Source of the DNA: an uncultured Erythrobacter sp.
GTDB taxonomy: Bacteria > Pseudomonadota > Alphaproteobacteria > Sphingomonadales > Sphingomonadaceae
Length of the DNA stretch: 64,000 bases
Direction of reading: 5' to 3'
Assembly: GCA_947501215.1 (NCBI GenBank)
Contig: CANMUS010000002.1
Location: forward strand, 186,001 to 250,000
Part shown: piece after piece, positions 1 to 8,380 of the stretch
Layout: every line of letters starts with the position of its first letter
Position numbering within the stretch: the first letter of the stretch is position 1
The notes under the pieces: generated by a model
Databases searched by the model: none
Seen by the model: only the letters and a program-made list of their open reading frames with translations
Told to the model about the DNA's origin: nothing
Position numbers and translations under genes: made by a program

Positions 1-370
1 CGACGCGGGCATAGGCTGCGGGCTTCCCGCCGAGACCCTCGACGAAGCGCTTCTCGTTCAGCCGGTCCTGCGCCGTTTCCAGCGCGCGCGGATGCGGGAA
101 GATGCGGCCTTCCGGCATCGCCACGGCAGTGGCGACAGGGACGTTTTCGAACTCCCACGTCACGACATCGCATTTGGCGGCGAAGGCGGCGAGCGCGGCG
201 GTATCGTCCCAGCGATTGGTGAACACATCGTCGCAGACGTCCTCGGCCACGGTGTCGCCGTCGGGTGCGTAGGCGATACAGCGATAGCCGAGCTGGACGG
301 CACTCATCGCCATCATCCGGCCGAGCTGGCCGCCCCCGAGTATGCCGATCGTGCCCCCGCGCTTCAGCAT
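1..370 (-). CDS. purK: PurK, N5-carboxyaminoimidazole ribonucleotide synthase (partial, N-terminal 123 residues)
   Basis: The ATP-dependent step converting AIR, bicarbonate and ATP to N5-CAIR in purine synthesis. The gene runs off the left edge, so only the N-terminal part is present. The visible protein has the glycine-rich opening ILGGGQLGRMM at residues 9-19, the family motif VTWEFENVP near residue 70, and QDRLNEKRF near residue 102, all typical of PurK. Its ATG (370-368) shares one base with the purE stop (TGATG), so it is translationally coupled to purE. The ATP-grasp catalytic part lies outside the window and cannot be judged. Confidence 0.95.
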   Translation of the reverse strand, partial: MLKRGGTIGILGGGQLGRMMAMSAVQLGYRCIAYAPDGDTVAEDVCDDVFTNRWDDTAALAAFAAKCDVVTWEFENVPVATAVAMPEGRIFPHPRALETAQDRLNEKRFVEGLGGKPAAYARV

Positions 371-865
371 CAGTCGACCGGCCGCTCGGTCACGGCCTCG
401 CTGCGGGCGGCGCGCCAGTCCTGCAATCGCTGCGAGAGGTCTGCGTCGTGGTTGGCGAGGATCGCGGCGGCGAGCAGGCCCGCATTGGTCGCGCCTGCCT
501 GGCCGATCGCCAGGGTCCCCACGGGGACCCCGGCAGGCATCTGGACGATGGAAAGCAGGCTGTCCTCACCCGACAGCGCTTTCGATTGCACCGGCACACC
601 CAGCACCGGCAGATGCGTCAGCGCCGCGATCATGCCCGGCAGATGCGCCGCGCCGCCCGCACCGGCGATGATGACCTCGAACCCGGCCTTGGCCGCGCCT
701 TTGGCGAAGTCGTACATACGGTCGGGCGTCCGGTGCGCCGAGACGATCCGCACGTCGCTCTCGACCTCGAGCTCATCGAGCACATCGGCAGCGCAGCGCA
801 TAGTGTCCCAGTCGGACTGGCTACCCATGACTATCGCGACTTTCGGCGAGCTTGGGGCAGCCATC

Positions 866-873
<8 letters not shown>
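370..873 (-). CDS. purE: PurE, N5-carboxyaminoimidazole ribonucleotide mutase
   Basis: Class I PurE rearranges N5-CAIR to CAIR, the step after PurK. The 167-residue protein has the substrate loop GSQSDW at residues 17-22, SAHRTP at 45-50 (His47) and [10 protein letters not shown] at 71-80, which together form the active site. Length and motifs match the bacterial class I family. It lies between gpmA and purK. Its first ATG overlaps the gpmA stop by 8 nt, and a second ATG at 864 (Met4) would leave a 1-nt gap, so either start is possible. Confidence 0.97.
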
Positions 874-1552
<679 letters not shown>

Positions 1553-1583
1553 CGATGCTCCCCGGCTTGCGTGGCCTCGCGCG

Positions 1584-1727
1584 TTAGCGGTCCGGCCCAT
1601 CCTTGGAAAGCCCGTCCTCGCCCGAGTCGCGCAATTCGCGGGTCTGGGCCTTGCGGCGGCGAAGGTTCTCCCGAAGTTTCGCGGCAAGGCGCTCTTCGCG
1701 GGTCGATTTGTCGGTGTCGGCGCTCAT
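1584..1727 (-). CDS. Small basic hypothetical protein (47 residues)
   Basis: No function is recognised. The 47-residue protein is strongly charged, predicted helical, with a central run rich in Arg and Lys (KLRENLRRRKAQTRELRD) and an acidic tail. It begins at an ATG (1727-1725) preceded by AAAGG. The reading frame extends far upstream, but that part runs through the tRNA gene and is not credible. It sits 31 nt upstream of gpmA on the same strand, so it may be the leader gene of that operon. Confidence is moderate because short charged frames are common in GC-rich DNA. Confidence 0.55.
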   Translation of the reverse strand: MSADTDKSTREERLAAKLRENLRRRKAQTRELRDSGEDGLSKDGPDR

Positions 1728-1838
1728 CGCGCAACCTTTTGCCAATTTCGCTGCGCGGCTCAAGCGAAGGTTGACTTTGCCGCCCGCTCTGCCATTAGCG
1801 CGCGCCTCCACCCCGCGAGGTTCTTGCGGTGGACCCGT

Positions 1839-1913
1839 GCTGCTGTAGCTCAGTGGTAGAGCGCACCCTTGGTAAGGGTGAGGCCGGGAGTTCAATCCTC
1901 CCCAGCAGCACCA
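1839..1913 (+). tRNA. tRNA-Thr (anticodon GGT)
   Basis: A cloverleaf can be drawn directly. The acceptor arms GCTGCTG and CAGCAGC pair, followed by discriminator A and an encoded CCA at 1911-1913. The anticodon stem is CACCC (1864-1868) with GGGTG (1876-1880), the loop is TTGGTAA, and the anticodon GGT at 1871-1873 reads ACC codons. The T-loop contains GTTCAATCC. A terminator hairpin starts within the CCA. Confidence 0.96.
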
Positions 1914-1937
1914 TTTTTCGAAGAAAAATGGTTTTCT
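1911..1937 (+). terminator. Rho-independent terminator of tRNA-Thr, sharing the CCA end
   Basis: A perfect 9-bp stem, CCATTTTTC (1911-1919) with GAAAAATGG (1923-1931), encloses a 3-nt loop and is followed by a T-rich run TTTTCTTGTTTT. The left arm begins at the encoded CCA of the tRNA. Confidence 0.75.
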
Positions 1938-1944
1938 TGTTTTG

Positions 1945-2042
1945 CGCATCGACATCCGTCGATGCGTCCTCGCTATGCGTGCAGCAAGCTGCACCCGCTG
2001 CGGGCGCGTGGTCACGCTTGCCGGGCCTCCGCCGGCCCGGAA
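1945..2042 (+). repeat. Intergenic hairpin-rich repeat element, copy A
   Basis: The element opens with a perfect hairpin (arms CGCATCGAC and GTCGATGCG, loop ATCC), then TCCTCG, then further small inverted repeats: GTGCAGC/GCTGCAC, CCCGC/GCGGG and CCGGGCC/GGCCCGG. The order of blocks and much of the sequence (ATCC loop, GCGTCCTCG, CGCTGCGGGCGC, CTTGCCG then CCTCC) recur on the opposite strand at 31671-31566. This makes it a dispersed repeat rather than a simple terminator. It fills the gap between tRNA-Thr and the CNNM-family gene. Confidence 0.6.
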
Positions 2043-2060
2043 CCAACCACCTATCTAGAC

Positions 2061-3374
2061 CTAGGCTTCTTCGGCGCTTTCGCTCGCGTCGGATACCAGC
2101 AGCTTGTCGATCCGGCGGCCGTCCATGTCGACGACTTCGAATCTCCAGCCCTGGTCGGTGAAATACTCGCCTTCTGAGGGGAGCCTCTTAAGGACATGCA
2201 GCGCGTAGCCCGCAGCAGTGCCGAATTCGCGATCCTCGCCATATTCGAGGTCGAGGCGGTCGGCGAGTACGTCGGCCGAGAGCGAGCCGGAGACCAATAG
2301 CGAGCCGTCCTCCCGCTCGACCACGCCGGGTGTGTCGCCGGGATCCTGGTCGCTGGCGAAATCGCCGACCAGCGCGGTGAGGAGGTCGACCGGGCTGACG
2401 ATGCCGTCAAGATGGCCGTATTCGTCATGCACCATCGCCAGCGGCACTTCGGCCTGCTGCAACACCCGCAGCGCGTCCACCGCGTCGAGCTGGTCGGGCA
2501 CGACTTCGGCTTTCTTCACGAGTGTGGCGAGATCGATCGGTTCGCCTGCCACCATGCGCGTCATGATGTCGCGCACCTTGACCACGCCGATAACCTTGTC
2601 GGGCGAGCCTTCGGCCACCGGCATCAGCGAGTGAGGCGAGGTTTCGATTGCGGCGCGAATCGCGTCTTCGTCTGCCGCAACGTCGAGCCAGTCGATCTCC
2701 GGGCGCGGGGTCATAACTTCCCGCACGGGGCGCTGGGCGAGGCGGACCACGCCCTGCAGCATCTGGTGCTGCTCGTGCTCGATCACCCCGCTCTGTGTGG
2801 CTTCGGCGAACAGCATGTGCAGCTCTTCGGCCGTCACCGCAGCCTGTCCGCTCTTTCGCACGCCGAGCAGCTTGATCAGCAGGCCGGACGACGTATCGAG
2901 CAACCATACAATGGGCGCGGCCACCTTCGCGAGCAGCGCCATAGGCCGCGCCATGACCAGCGAAATCGGCATGGCCGCGCGCAAGGCGATCTGTTTCGGC
3001 ACGAGTTCGCCCACGACCAGCGTCGCATAGGTGGTCAGCGCGATGACCAGCGCAAAGCCGACCTCCTGCGCATAATCGGCAGGTACTCCCAGCATCGCCA
3101 GGCGCTCGCCAACCGGACCGCCAAGGCTCGCGCCCGAATAGGCACCCGAGACGATGCCCACCAGCGTGATGCCGATCTGCACGGTGGAGAGGAACTTGCC
3201 CGGATCGGCCGCGAGGTCGAGCGCGGTCTGCGCCGCGCCGCTGCCCTTGTTGGCAGCCTGCTGCAGGCGTGAGGTCTTGGCGGAAACGATCGCAAGCTCG
3301 CTCATGGCGAAGACGCCGTTGAGCACGATAAGGCCCGCGATGATGAACAGGTCGGTCCAGGGAAAGGGTGTCAC
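2061..3374 (-). CDS. CNNM/CorC-family membrane protein with paired CBS domains
   Basis: Inner-membrane protein of the UPF0053/CNNM family, often labelled hemolysin-like. Members are linked to magnesium or cobalt export or homeostasis, but the substrate here is unknown. The 437 residues divide into an N-terminal four-helix CNNM domain (about 1-200, including MSELAIVSAKTSRL and VGELVPKQIAL), two CBS motifs (about 215-340), and a C-terminal CorC_HlyC domain (about 350-430, containing DEYGHLDGIVSPVDLL in its lead-in). The start is GTG at 3374; no strong ribosome site is seen. It is transcribed alone, divergent from the OmpA-like gene. Confidence 0.92.
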   Translation of the reverse strand: MTPFPWTDLFIIAGLIVLNGVFAMSELAIVSAKTSRLQQAANKGSGAAQTALDLAADPGKFLSTVQIGITLVGIVSGAYSGASLGGPVGERLAMLGVPADYAQEVGFALVIALTTYATLVVGELVPKQIALRAAMPISLVMARPMALLAKVAAPIVWLLDTSSGLLIKLLGVRKSGQAAVTAEELHMLFAEATQSGVIEHEQHQMLQGVVRLAQRPVREVMTPRPEIDWLDVAADEDAIRAAIETSPHSLMPVAEGSPDKVIGVVKVRDIMTRMVAGEPIDLATLVKKAEVVPDQLDAVDALRVLQQAEVPLAMVHDEYGHLDGIVSPVDLLTALVGDFASDQDPGDTPGVVEREDGSLLVSGSLSADVLADRLDLEYGEDREFGTAAGYALHVLKRLPSEGEYFTDQGWRFEVVDMDGRRIDKLLVSDASESAEEA

Positions 3375-3454
3375 GCCGCTGGCGCTAGCACAATTGCACC
3401 GCTCTGCCAGCGCCTGCGCGCACTTTCTGTGAAAGCGCCGTTAAACGCTCGCTT

Positions 3455-3479
3455 GGAACGGGGAGGCGCGATGACGGTT
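3455..3479 (+). promoter_or_regulatory. Possible EcfG-type (general stress sigma) promoter
   Basis: GGAAC at 3455-3459 and GGTT at 3476-3479 are separated by 16 nt. The alphaproteobacterial EcfG consensus is GGAAC, 16-17 nt, CGTT, so this matches at all but one position. It lies 87 nt upstream of the OmpA-like lipoprotein ATG on the same strand. The assignment is inference. Confidence 0.4.
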
Positions 3480-3565
3480 GATGGGGTACGACGCGGGATG
3501 GGCGCGTCCCAAACCGCATGCGGTATTTCCGGAGGATACCGGGCCGCCTTGAAGGAGGAATGACA

Positions 3566-4264
3566 ATGAAGAAGTCGCGTGTTCTTACAGCCAGCCTCGC
3601 AGCCGTTTCGCTGATGACGGTGTCGGCCTGCGTTACCGATCCCAACACTGGCGAGCGCAAGGTTTCGCGCACCGTGCTCGGCGGGGCCGGCGGTGCCGTT
3701 GTGGGCGGCCTGCTGGGCGGCGTTATCGGCGGCAAGACCGGACGCATTATCGGTGCCGTCGGCGGCGCCGCAGCGGGCGGCTATGTCGGCTATCGCATGG
3801 ACCAGCAGATCAAGGAACTCGAAGAGCAGACCGCCGGTTCGGGCGTCGATGTCAGTTCGGTCGATGGCGGAGACGCCATTCTCGTCAACCTGCCCGACGG
3901 CGTGACCTTCGCCACCGGCAGCTACACGATCACGCCGGGCTTCCGCGACCTGCTCGACCGCGTGGCCGACAGCCTGCGCCAGTACCCGAACAGCCTTGTC
4001 GACGTCTATGGCCACACCGATACGACGGGCCCGTCCGACGCCAACCAGCGCCTGTCCGAACAGCGCGCCCAGGCGGTCGCCAACTATCTCATCTCGCAGG
4101 GCGTCGCCTCGTCGCGCATTCGCTGGATGGGCTTCGGCGAAACGCGCCTCGCAGTGCAGACCGGCGACGGCGTGAACGAGCCGCTCAACCGCCGCGTCGA
4201 AATCAAGATCATCCCGTTCGATCAAGAAGATGTCGAAGCTGCCCAGCAGTCGCAAGGCTACTGA
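3566..4264 (+). CDS. OmpA-family lipoprotein with glycine-zipper segment
   Basis: Outer-membrane lipoprotein predicted to anchor the envelope to peptidoglycan. The 232 residues have a signal peptide ending in a lipobox with Cys22 (LMTVSAC), a glycine-zipper stretch (about 33-75, GGAGGAVVGGLLGGVIGG) that can insert in membrane, and a C-terminal OmpA domain (about 100-225) with GHTD and the peptidoglycan-binding NRRVEI signature. The ATG at 3566 was chosen because AAGGAGG (3552-3558) lies 7 nt upstream. It stands alone, ends in a strong terminator, and may be under EcfG control. Confidence 0.93.
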   Translation: MKKSRVLTASLAAVSLMTVSACVTDPNTGERKVSRTVLGGAGGAVVGGLLGGVIGGKTGRIIGAVGGAAAGGYVGYRMDQQIKELEEQTAGSGVDVSSVDGGDAILVNLPDGVTFATGSYTITPGFRDLLDRVADSLRQYPNSLVDVYGHTDTTGPSDANQRLSEQRAQAVANYLISQGVASSRIRWMGFGETRLAVQTGDGVNEPLNRRVEIKIIPFDQEDVEAAQQSQGY

Positions 4265-4284
4265 TCGCAGCTGAACAGCAGGGG

Positions 4285-4313
4285 AAGGGCCGATCTTCGG
4301 ATCGGCCCTTTTT
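4285..4313 (+). terminator. Rho-independent terminator of the OmpA-like gene
   Basis: A perfect 11-bp stem, AAGGGCCGATC (4285-4295) with GATCGGCCCTT (4300-4310), carries a stable TTCG tetraloop and runs into five Ts. Confidence 0.95.
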
Positions 4314-4324
4314 CTTTGCAGAAC

Positions 4325-5107
4325 CTATTTCTGCCCGATCTGTGCCGCGCGACCGGCCAGCCGCTCGACCGCGGCTTCGTGAATATTGGGGGAGCAGGCC
4401 AGTACGCCGAAAGCCCGCGGATCGCGCTTGTTGTACTCGAGCTTCTTGCCGAAGGCATCGGTGACGGCCGCGCCGGCCTCGCGCGCGATCAGACCGGCTG
4501 CGGCAATATCCCATTCGAAGCCCCAGCGCAGCGTTGCGACGAGATCGGCCTCGTCGGCGGCGACCATTGCGATTCGCAGGGCGATGGAATTGGGCTGATC
4601 GACGCTGACGAGATCGCGGTCGGTCTTGGGCAGCGAGGCTGCCGGTACGCGCGAACCGTCGAACCGATCGCGCATCGACGCCGTCAAAGCCGCGCCATTG
4701 CGCTCTGCACCGCGCCCGGCGACCGCGCTCCACATTTCTCCGCGCGCCGGGGCGGACAGCATGGCGATCAGCGGTCGCCCTGCGCTGATGAGCGCGACGG
4801 ACACTGCCCAGCCGCTCCGGCCCCGGATAAAATCGCGCGTGCCGTCCACCGGATCGACCAGCCAGATGAGATCGCACCCGAGCCGGGCAGGATCGTCCGC
4901 CGTCTCTTCCGACAGCCACCCCGCCGCAGGCAACAGCGCGCCCAGCTCGCGCTTGAGAAAAGCGTCCACCGCCAGATCGGCTTCGCACACCGGGCTGTTG
5001 GGTTCCTTCTCCCAGCTACGTACCGAATTGCCCGCCCCCGGCCAAAGGTCGTGGGCGATCCGTCCCGCTTCGGAGACGATCGATTCGAGGCGCTGGCTGT
5101 CGATCAT
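4325..5107 (-). CDS. Inositol monophosphatase-family phosphatase (CysQ-like)
   Basis: Magnesium-dependent phosphatase of the inositol-monophosphatase superfamily. The substrate could be 3'-phosphoadenosine 5'-phosphate (CysQ type) or a sugar/inositol phosphate, and sequence alone does not decide. The 260 residues show the metal site Glu67 (WLSEETADD), the signature WLVDPVDGTRDF at 82-93 (Asp85, Asp88), and the distal WDIAAAGLI. The ATG at 5107 is preferred over one 14 residues earlier because the family normally starts close to this point; neither has a clear ribosome site. It is convergent with the OmpA-like gene. Confidence 0.88.
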   Translation of the reverse strand: MIDSQRLESIVSEAGRIAHDLWPGAGNSVRSWEKEPNSPVCEADLAVDAFLKRELGALLPAAGWLSEETADDPARLGCDLIWLVDPVDGTRDFIRGRSGWAVSVALISAGRPLIAMLSAPARGEMWSAVAGRGAERNGAALTASMRDRFDGSRVPAASLPKTDRDLVSVDQPNSIALRIAMVAADEADLVATLRWGFEWDIAAAGLIAREAGAAVTDAFGKKLEYNKRDPRAFGVLACSPNIHEAAVERLAGRAAQIGQK

Positions 5108-5226
5108 GAGAGCGGTATGGCAGTTGCACCCGAACGCGGCACTTTTCAAGAAGGCCTACGTATGCTTATGCGCCCACAAAACTTCCCACCCCCAGCCGCG
5201 CACCCGCGCGAAGGACAGACGCTCCC

Positions 5227-6426
5227 ATGAACATTCACGAATACCAGGCCAAGGAACTGCTCGCGAAATACGGCATCGCCGTGCCCACCGGCCATGCGGC
5301 GATGACTGTCGAAGAAGCGGTCGAGGGCGCGAAGAAGCTTCCCGGGCCGCTCTATGTCGTGAAAGCGCAGATCCACGCCGGCGGCCGCGGCAAGGGCAAG
5401 TTCAAGGAGCTTGGTCCCGATGCCAAGGGCGGCGTGCGCCTCTCGAAGAGCGTCGATGAAGTCGAGGCGAACGCCAAGGAAATGCTCGGCAACACGCTGG
5501 TGACGATCCAGACCGGCGACGAAGGCAAGCAGGTCAACCGCCTCTACGTCACAGACGGCGTCGACATCGAGAAGGAATACTACCTTTCCATGCTCGTAGA
5601 CCGTGCCAGCGGCCAGGTCGCCATGATCGCCTCGACCGAAGGCGGCATGGACATCGAGGACGTCGCACACGAGACGCCCGAGAAGATCACCACTATCACC
5701 ATCGACCCGGCTCAGGGTTTCATGCCACATCATGGCCGCGCGGTGGCTTTCGCCCTCAAGCTGACGGGCGACACCAACAAGCAGTGCCAGAAGCTCGCCA
5801 AGCAGCTCTACACCGCCTTCATGGACCTCGACATGGAAATGCTCGAGATCAACCCGCTGGTCGAAGACAAGGACGGCAACCTCCTCGTCCTCGACACCAA
5901 GATGAGCTTCGACGGCAACGCGCTCTATCGCCACAAGGACGTGGAGGAGATGCGCGACGAGACCGAGGAAGACCCGGCCGAAGTCGAAGCCTCCGAATAC
6001 GATCTCGCCTACATCAAGCTCGACGGCAACATCGGCTGTATGGTCAACGGTGCCGGTCTCGCCATGGCGACCATGGACATCATCAAGCTCAATGGCGCCT
6101 TTCCGGCGAACTTCCTCGACGTGGGCGGCGGCGCGACGACCGAGAAGGTCACCGCGGCGTTCAAGATCATCCTCAAGGACCCGGCGGTCGAGGGCATCCT
6201 CGTCAACATCTTCGGGGGCATCATGAAGTGCGATGTCATCGCCAACGGCATCGTCCAGGCGGCGAAGGACGTGAACCTCTCGGTTCCGCTGGTCGTCCGC
6301 CTCGAAGGCACGAATGTGGAAGCGGGCAAGGAGATCCTCGAGAACTCCGGCCTGCCGATCGTCAGCGCCGACGATCTGGGCGACGCCGCCCGCAAGATCG
6401 TGGCCGAGGTGAAGAAGGCGGCCTGA
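5227..6426 (+). CDS. sucC: Succinyl-CoA synthetase, beta subunit
   Basis: ADP-forming succinate-CoA ligase beta chain of the TCA cycle, which works as a complex with SucD. The 399-residue protein has the ATP-grasp opening [19 protein letters not shown], the nucleotide-binding [11 protein letters not shown] near residue 46, and the C-terminal ligase domain with [15 protein letters not shown] ribosome site AAGGA precedes the ATG. sucD is not adjacent: the next genes are etfB and etfA, after a terminator, so the alpha subunit must be encoded elsewhere. Confidence 0.98.
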   Translation: MNIHEYQAKELLAKYGIAVPTGHAAMTVEEAVEGAKKLPGPLYVVKAQIHAGGRGKGKFKELGPDAKGGVRLSKSVDEVEANAKEMLGNTLVTIQTGDEGKQVNRLYVTDGVDIEKEYYLSMLVDRASGQVAMIASTEGGMDIEDVAHETPEKITTITIDPAQGFMPHHGRAVAFALKLTGDTNKQCQKLAKQLYTAFMDLDMEMLEINPLVEDKDGNLLVLDTKMSFDGNALYRHKDVEEMRDETEEDPAEVEASEYDLAYIKLDGNIGCMVNGAGLAMATMDIIKLNGAFPANFLDVGGGATTEKVTAAFKIILKDPAVEGILVNIFGGIMKCDVIANGIVQAAKDVNLSVPLVVRLEGTNVEAGKEILENSGLPIVSADDLGDAARKIVAEVKKAA

Positions 6427-6456
6427 ACCGGCTTTCTATCGATGGACTGGTTATCG

Positions 6457-6491
6457 AAGGGCGGGCCCGCGGCAGCGAGTCCGCCCTTTTC
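6457..6491 (+). terminator. Rho-independent terminator of sucC
   Basis: AAGGGCGG (6457-6464) pairs with CCGCCCTT (6481-6488). The stem is extended by further pairs inside and followed by TTTT. Confidence 0.85.
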
Positions 6492-6547
6492 ATTTGCGAC
6501 GCGGGAACGCCCAGCTTTCCGCGGCTTTTTGAAAGTAAGCAACGCCG

Positions 6548-6591
6548 GCGGCCCACTTGACGTTTACGTAAACGCAAGGTAGGTGGGCCGC
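6548..6591. promoter_or_regulatory. Nested palindromes upstream of etfB (operator and possible promoter)
   Basis: A perfect 14-bp palindrome, CGTTTACGTAAACG (6561-6574), lies inside a second perfect inverted repeat, GCGGCCCAC (6548-6556) with GTGGGCCGC (6583-6591). TTGAC at 6557-6561 can serve as a -35 box overlapping the inner palindrome. The inner palindrome resembles sites proposed for MerR-family acyl-CoA/branched-chain catabolism regulators (LiuR type). That match is from memory and is inference. Confidence 0.55.
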
Positions 6592-6617
6592 GAATTCATT
6601 CGAGAGGAAGGAACGCA

Positions 6618-7364
6618 ATGAAAATCCTCGTCCCCGTCAAGCGGGTGATCGATTACAACGTCAAGCCGCGGGTCAAGGCCGACGGCTCCGGCGTCGATCT
6701 TGCCAACGTCAAGATGAGCATGAATCCGTTCGACGAAATTGCCGTCGAGGAAGCCATCCGCATCAAGGAAGCGGGCAACGCCGAGGAAATCGTCGCCGTT
6801 TCGATCGGCCCGGCGAAGGCGCAGGAAACACTGCGCACCGCGCTGGCGATGGGCGCCGACCGCGCAATTCTCGTCGAGACCGATAACGAAGTCGAACCGC
6901 TGGCAGTCGCCAAAATCCTCAAGGCCATCGCCGAGGAAGAGCAGCCGGGCTTGATCATGCTCGGCAAGCAGGCGATCGACGACGACTCGAACCAGACTGG
7001 CCAGATGCTCGCTGCGCTGATGGAGCGCCCCCAGGGCACGTTTGCAAACACGATCGAGGTCGATGGCGACAGCGTCACGGTGAAGCGGGAGGTCGACGGC
7101 GGCCTGCAGACCGTCAAGCTGACCATGCCGGCCATCGTCACTACTGACCTGCGCCTCAACGAGCCGCGCTATGCCTCGCTGCCGAACATCATGAAGGCGA
7201 AGAAGAAGCCGCTCGATACCAAGAGCCCGGCCGATTACGGCGTCGACACCGCGCCGCGCCTCAAGACCACCAATGTCTCCGAACCGCCGGTTCGCCAGGC
7301 AGGCGAGAAGGTCGAGGACGTCGACGCGCTGGTCGCCAAGCTTAAGGCGATGGGCGTCGCCTGA
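6618..7364 (+). CDS. etfB: Electron transfer flavoprotein, beta subunit
   Basis: Small subunit of the ETF heterodimer, which passes electrons from acyl-CoA dehydrogenases to ETF-ubiquinone oxidoreductase. The 248-residue protein starts [19 protein letters not shown]. It has the AMP-site region [19 protein letters not shown] (about 113-131) and the signature [31 protein letters not shown], which contains the ETF-beta recognition loop. A strong AGGAAGG site precedes the ATG. It is followed after 27 nt by etfA. The upstream nested palindrome suggests regulation by an acyl-CoA-responsive repressor. Confidence 0.98.
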   Translation: MKILVPVKRVIDYNVKPRVKADGSGVDLANVKMSMNPFDEIAVEEAIRIKEAGNAEEIVAVSIGPAKAQETLRTALAMGADRAILVETDNEVEPLAVAKILKAIAEEEQPGLIMLGKQAIDDDSNQTGQMLAALMERPQGTFANTIEVDGDSVTVKREVDGGLQTVKLTMPAIVTTDLRLNEPRYASLPNIMKAKKKPLDTKSPADYGVDTAPRLKTTNVSEPPVRQAGEKVEDVDALVAKLKAMGVA

Positions 7365-7391
7365 TCCACTCCAACGAGAAGGAATACGAAT

Positions 7392-8321
7392 ATGAAAACC
7401 CTCGTTTGGGTCGAACACGACAATTCCACCATGGCCGACGCCACGCTGACTGCGGTCACCGCCGCATCGAAGCTGGGTGAAGTCCACCTGCTGGTCGCCG
7501 GTTCGGGCTGCCGCGCCGTGGCCGATGCCGCTGCCAAGATCGCCGGAGTAGGCAAGGTCCATCTCGCTGACGATCCGGCTTACGAGCACGCGCTGCCCGA
7601 GAACGTTGCGCCGCTGATCGCCGACCAGATGGGTCACCATGACGCTTTCGTCGCACCGGCCACCACCACCGGCAAAAACGTCGCCCCGCGCGTCGCAGCG
7701 CTGCTCGACGTGATGCAGATTTCCGACATCCTCTCGGTCGAAGGCGACAAGACCTTCACCCGCCCGATCTACGCCGGCAATGCCATCGCGACGGTCGAAA
7801 GCACCGAGGACAAGCTGGTCCTTACCGTACGCGGCACCGCCTTCGACAAGGCGGAACCCGAGGGCGGTTCCGGTACGGTCGAGGAAATCTCCGGGCCCGC
7901 TGACGCCGGCATCTCCAGCTTCGTGAGCGAGGAAATTGCCGAAAGCGATCGTCCCGAGCTGACAAGCGCGAAGATCATCGTTTCGGGTGGCCGCGCCCTC
8001 AAGGACTCCGAGACTTTCGACGAGATCATCACTCCGCTCGCCGACAAGCTCGGCGCGGGCATCGGCGCAAGCCGTGCAGCCGTCGATGCGGGCTATGTGC
8101 CCAACGATTACCAGGTCGGCCAGACGGGCAAGATCGTCGCGCCGGAAGTCTATATCGCCATCGGTATCTCGGGCGCGATCCAGCACCTTGCGGGCATGAA
8201 GGATTCCAAAACCATCATCGCAATCAACAAGGACGAGGACGCCCCGATCTTCCAGGTCGCGGACATCGGCCTCGTCGCCGATCTCTACAAGGCGGTACCG
8301 GAGCTGACCGAAAAGCTTTGA
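7392..8321 (+). CDS. etfA: Electron transfer flavoprotein, alpha subunit
   Basis: Large ETF subunit that holds FAD. The 309 residues comprise an N-terminal domain beginning [10 protein letters not shown] and a C-terminal FAD-binding domain. The latter has the characteristic VSGGRALKD (about 197-205), [23 protein letters not shown] and the adenine-binding [13 protein letters not shown] (about 257-269). A ribosome site GAGAAGGA lies upstream. The gene closes the etfBA transcript and ends at a strong hairpin. The acyl-CoA dehydrogenase at 60.3 kb is the kind of enzyme that would feed it. Confidence 0.98.
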   Translation: MKTLVWVEHDNSTMADATLTAVTAASKLGEVHLLVAGSGCRAVADAAAKIAGVGKVHLADDPAYEHALPENVAPLIADQMGHHDAFVAPATTTGKNVAPRVAALLDVMQISDILSVEGDKTFTRPIYAGNAIATVESTEDKLVLTVRGTAFDKAEPEGGSGTVEEISGPADAGISSFVSEEIAESDRPELTSAKIIVSGGRALKDSETFDEIITPLADKLGAGIGASRAAVDAGYVPNDYQVGQTGKIVAPEVYIAIGISGAIQHLAGMKDSKTIIAINKDEDAPIFQVADIGLVADLYKAVPELTEKL

Positions 8322-8342
8322 TCGCCAAGCGATTTTGAATAC

Positions 8343-8379
8343 AAATCCCTCCGAAGCATTGTGTTTCGGAGGGATTTTT
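8343..8379 (+). terminator. Rho-independent terminator of etfBA, also carrying the next gene's ribosome site
   Basis: AAATCCCTCCGAA (8343-8355) pairs perfectly with TTCGGAGGGATTT (8365-8377) and runs into five Ts. The 3' arm contains GGAGG (8368-8372), which is 8 nt before the ATG at 8381. The hairpin therefore both terminates and can sequester a Shine-Dalgarno. Confidence 0.9.
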
Positions 8380-8380
8380 C

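Noticed and set aside
6564-8186. 540-codon open frame on the minus strand opposite etfBA
   Set aside because: It mirrors the codon structure of etfB and etfA, has no recognisable domain and no ribosome site. It is a shadow frame caused by high GC.
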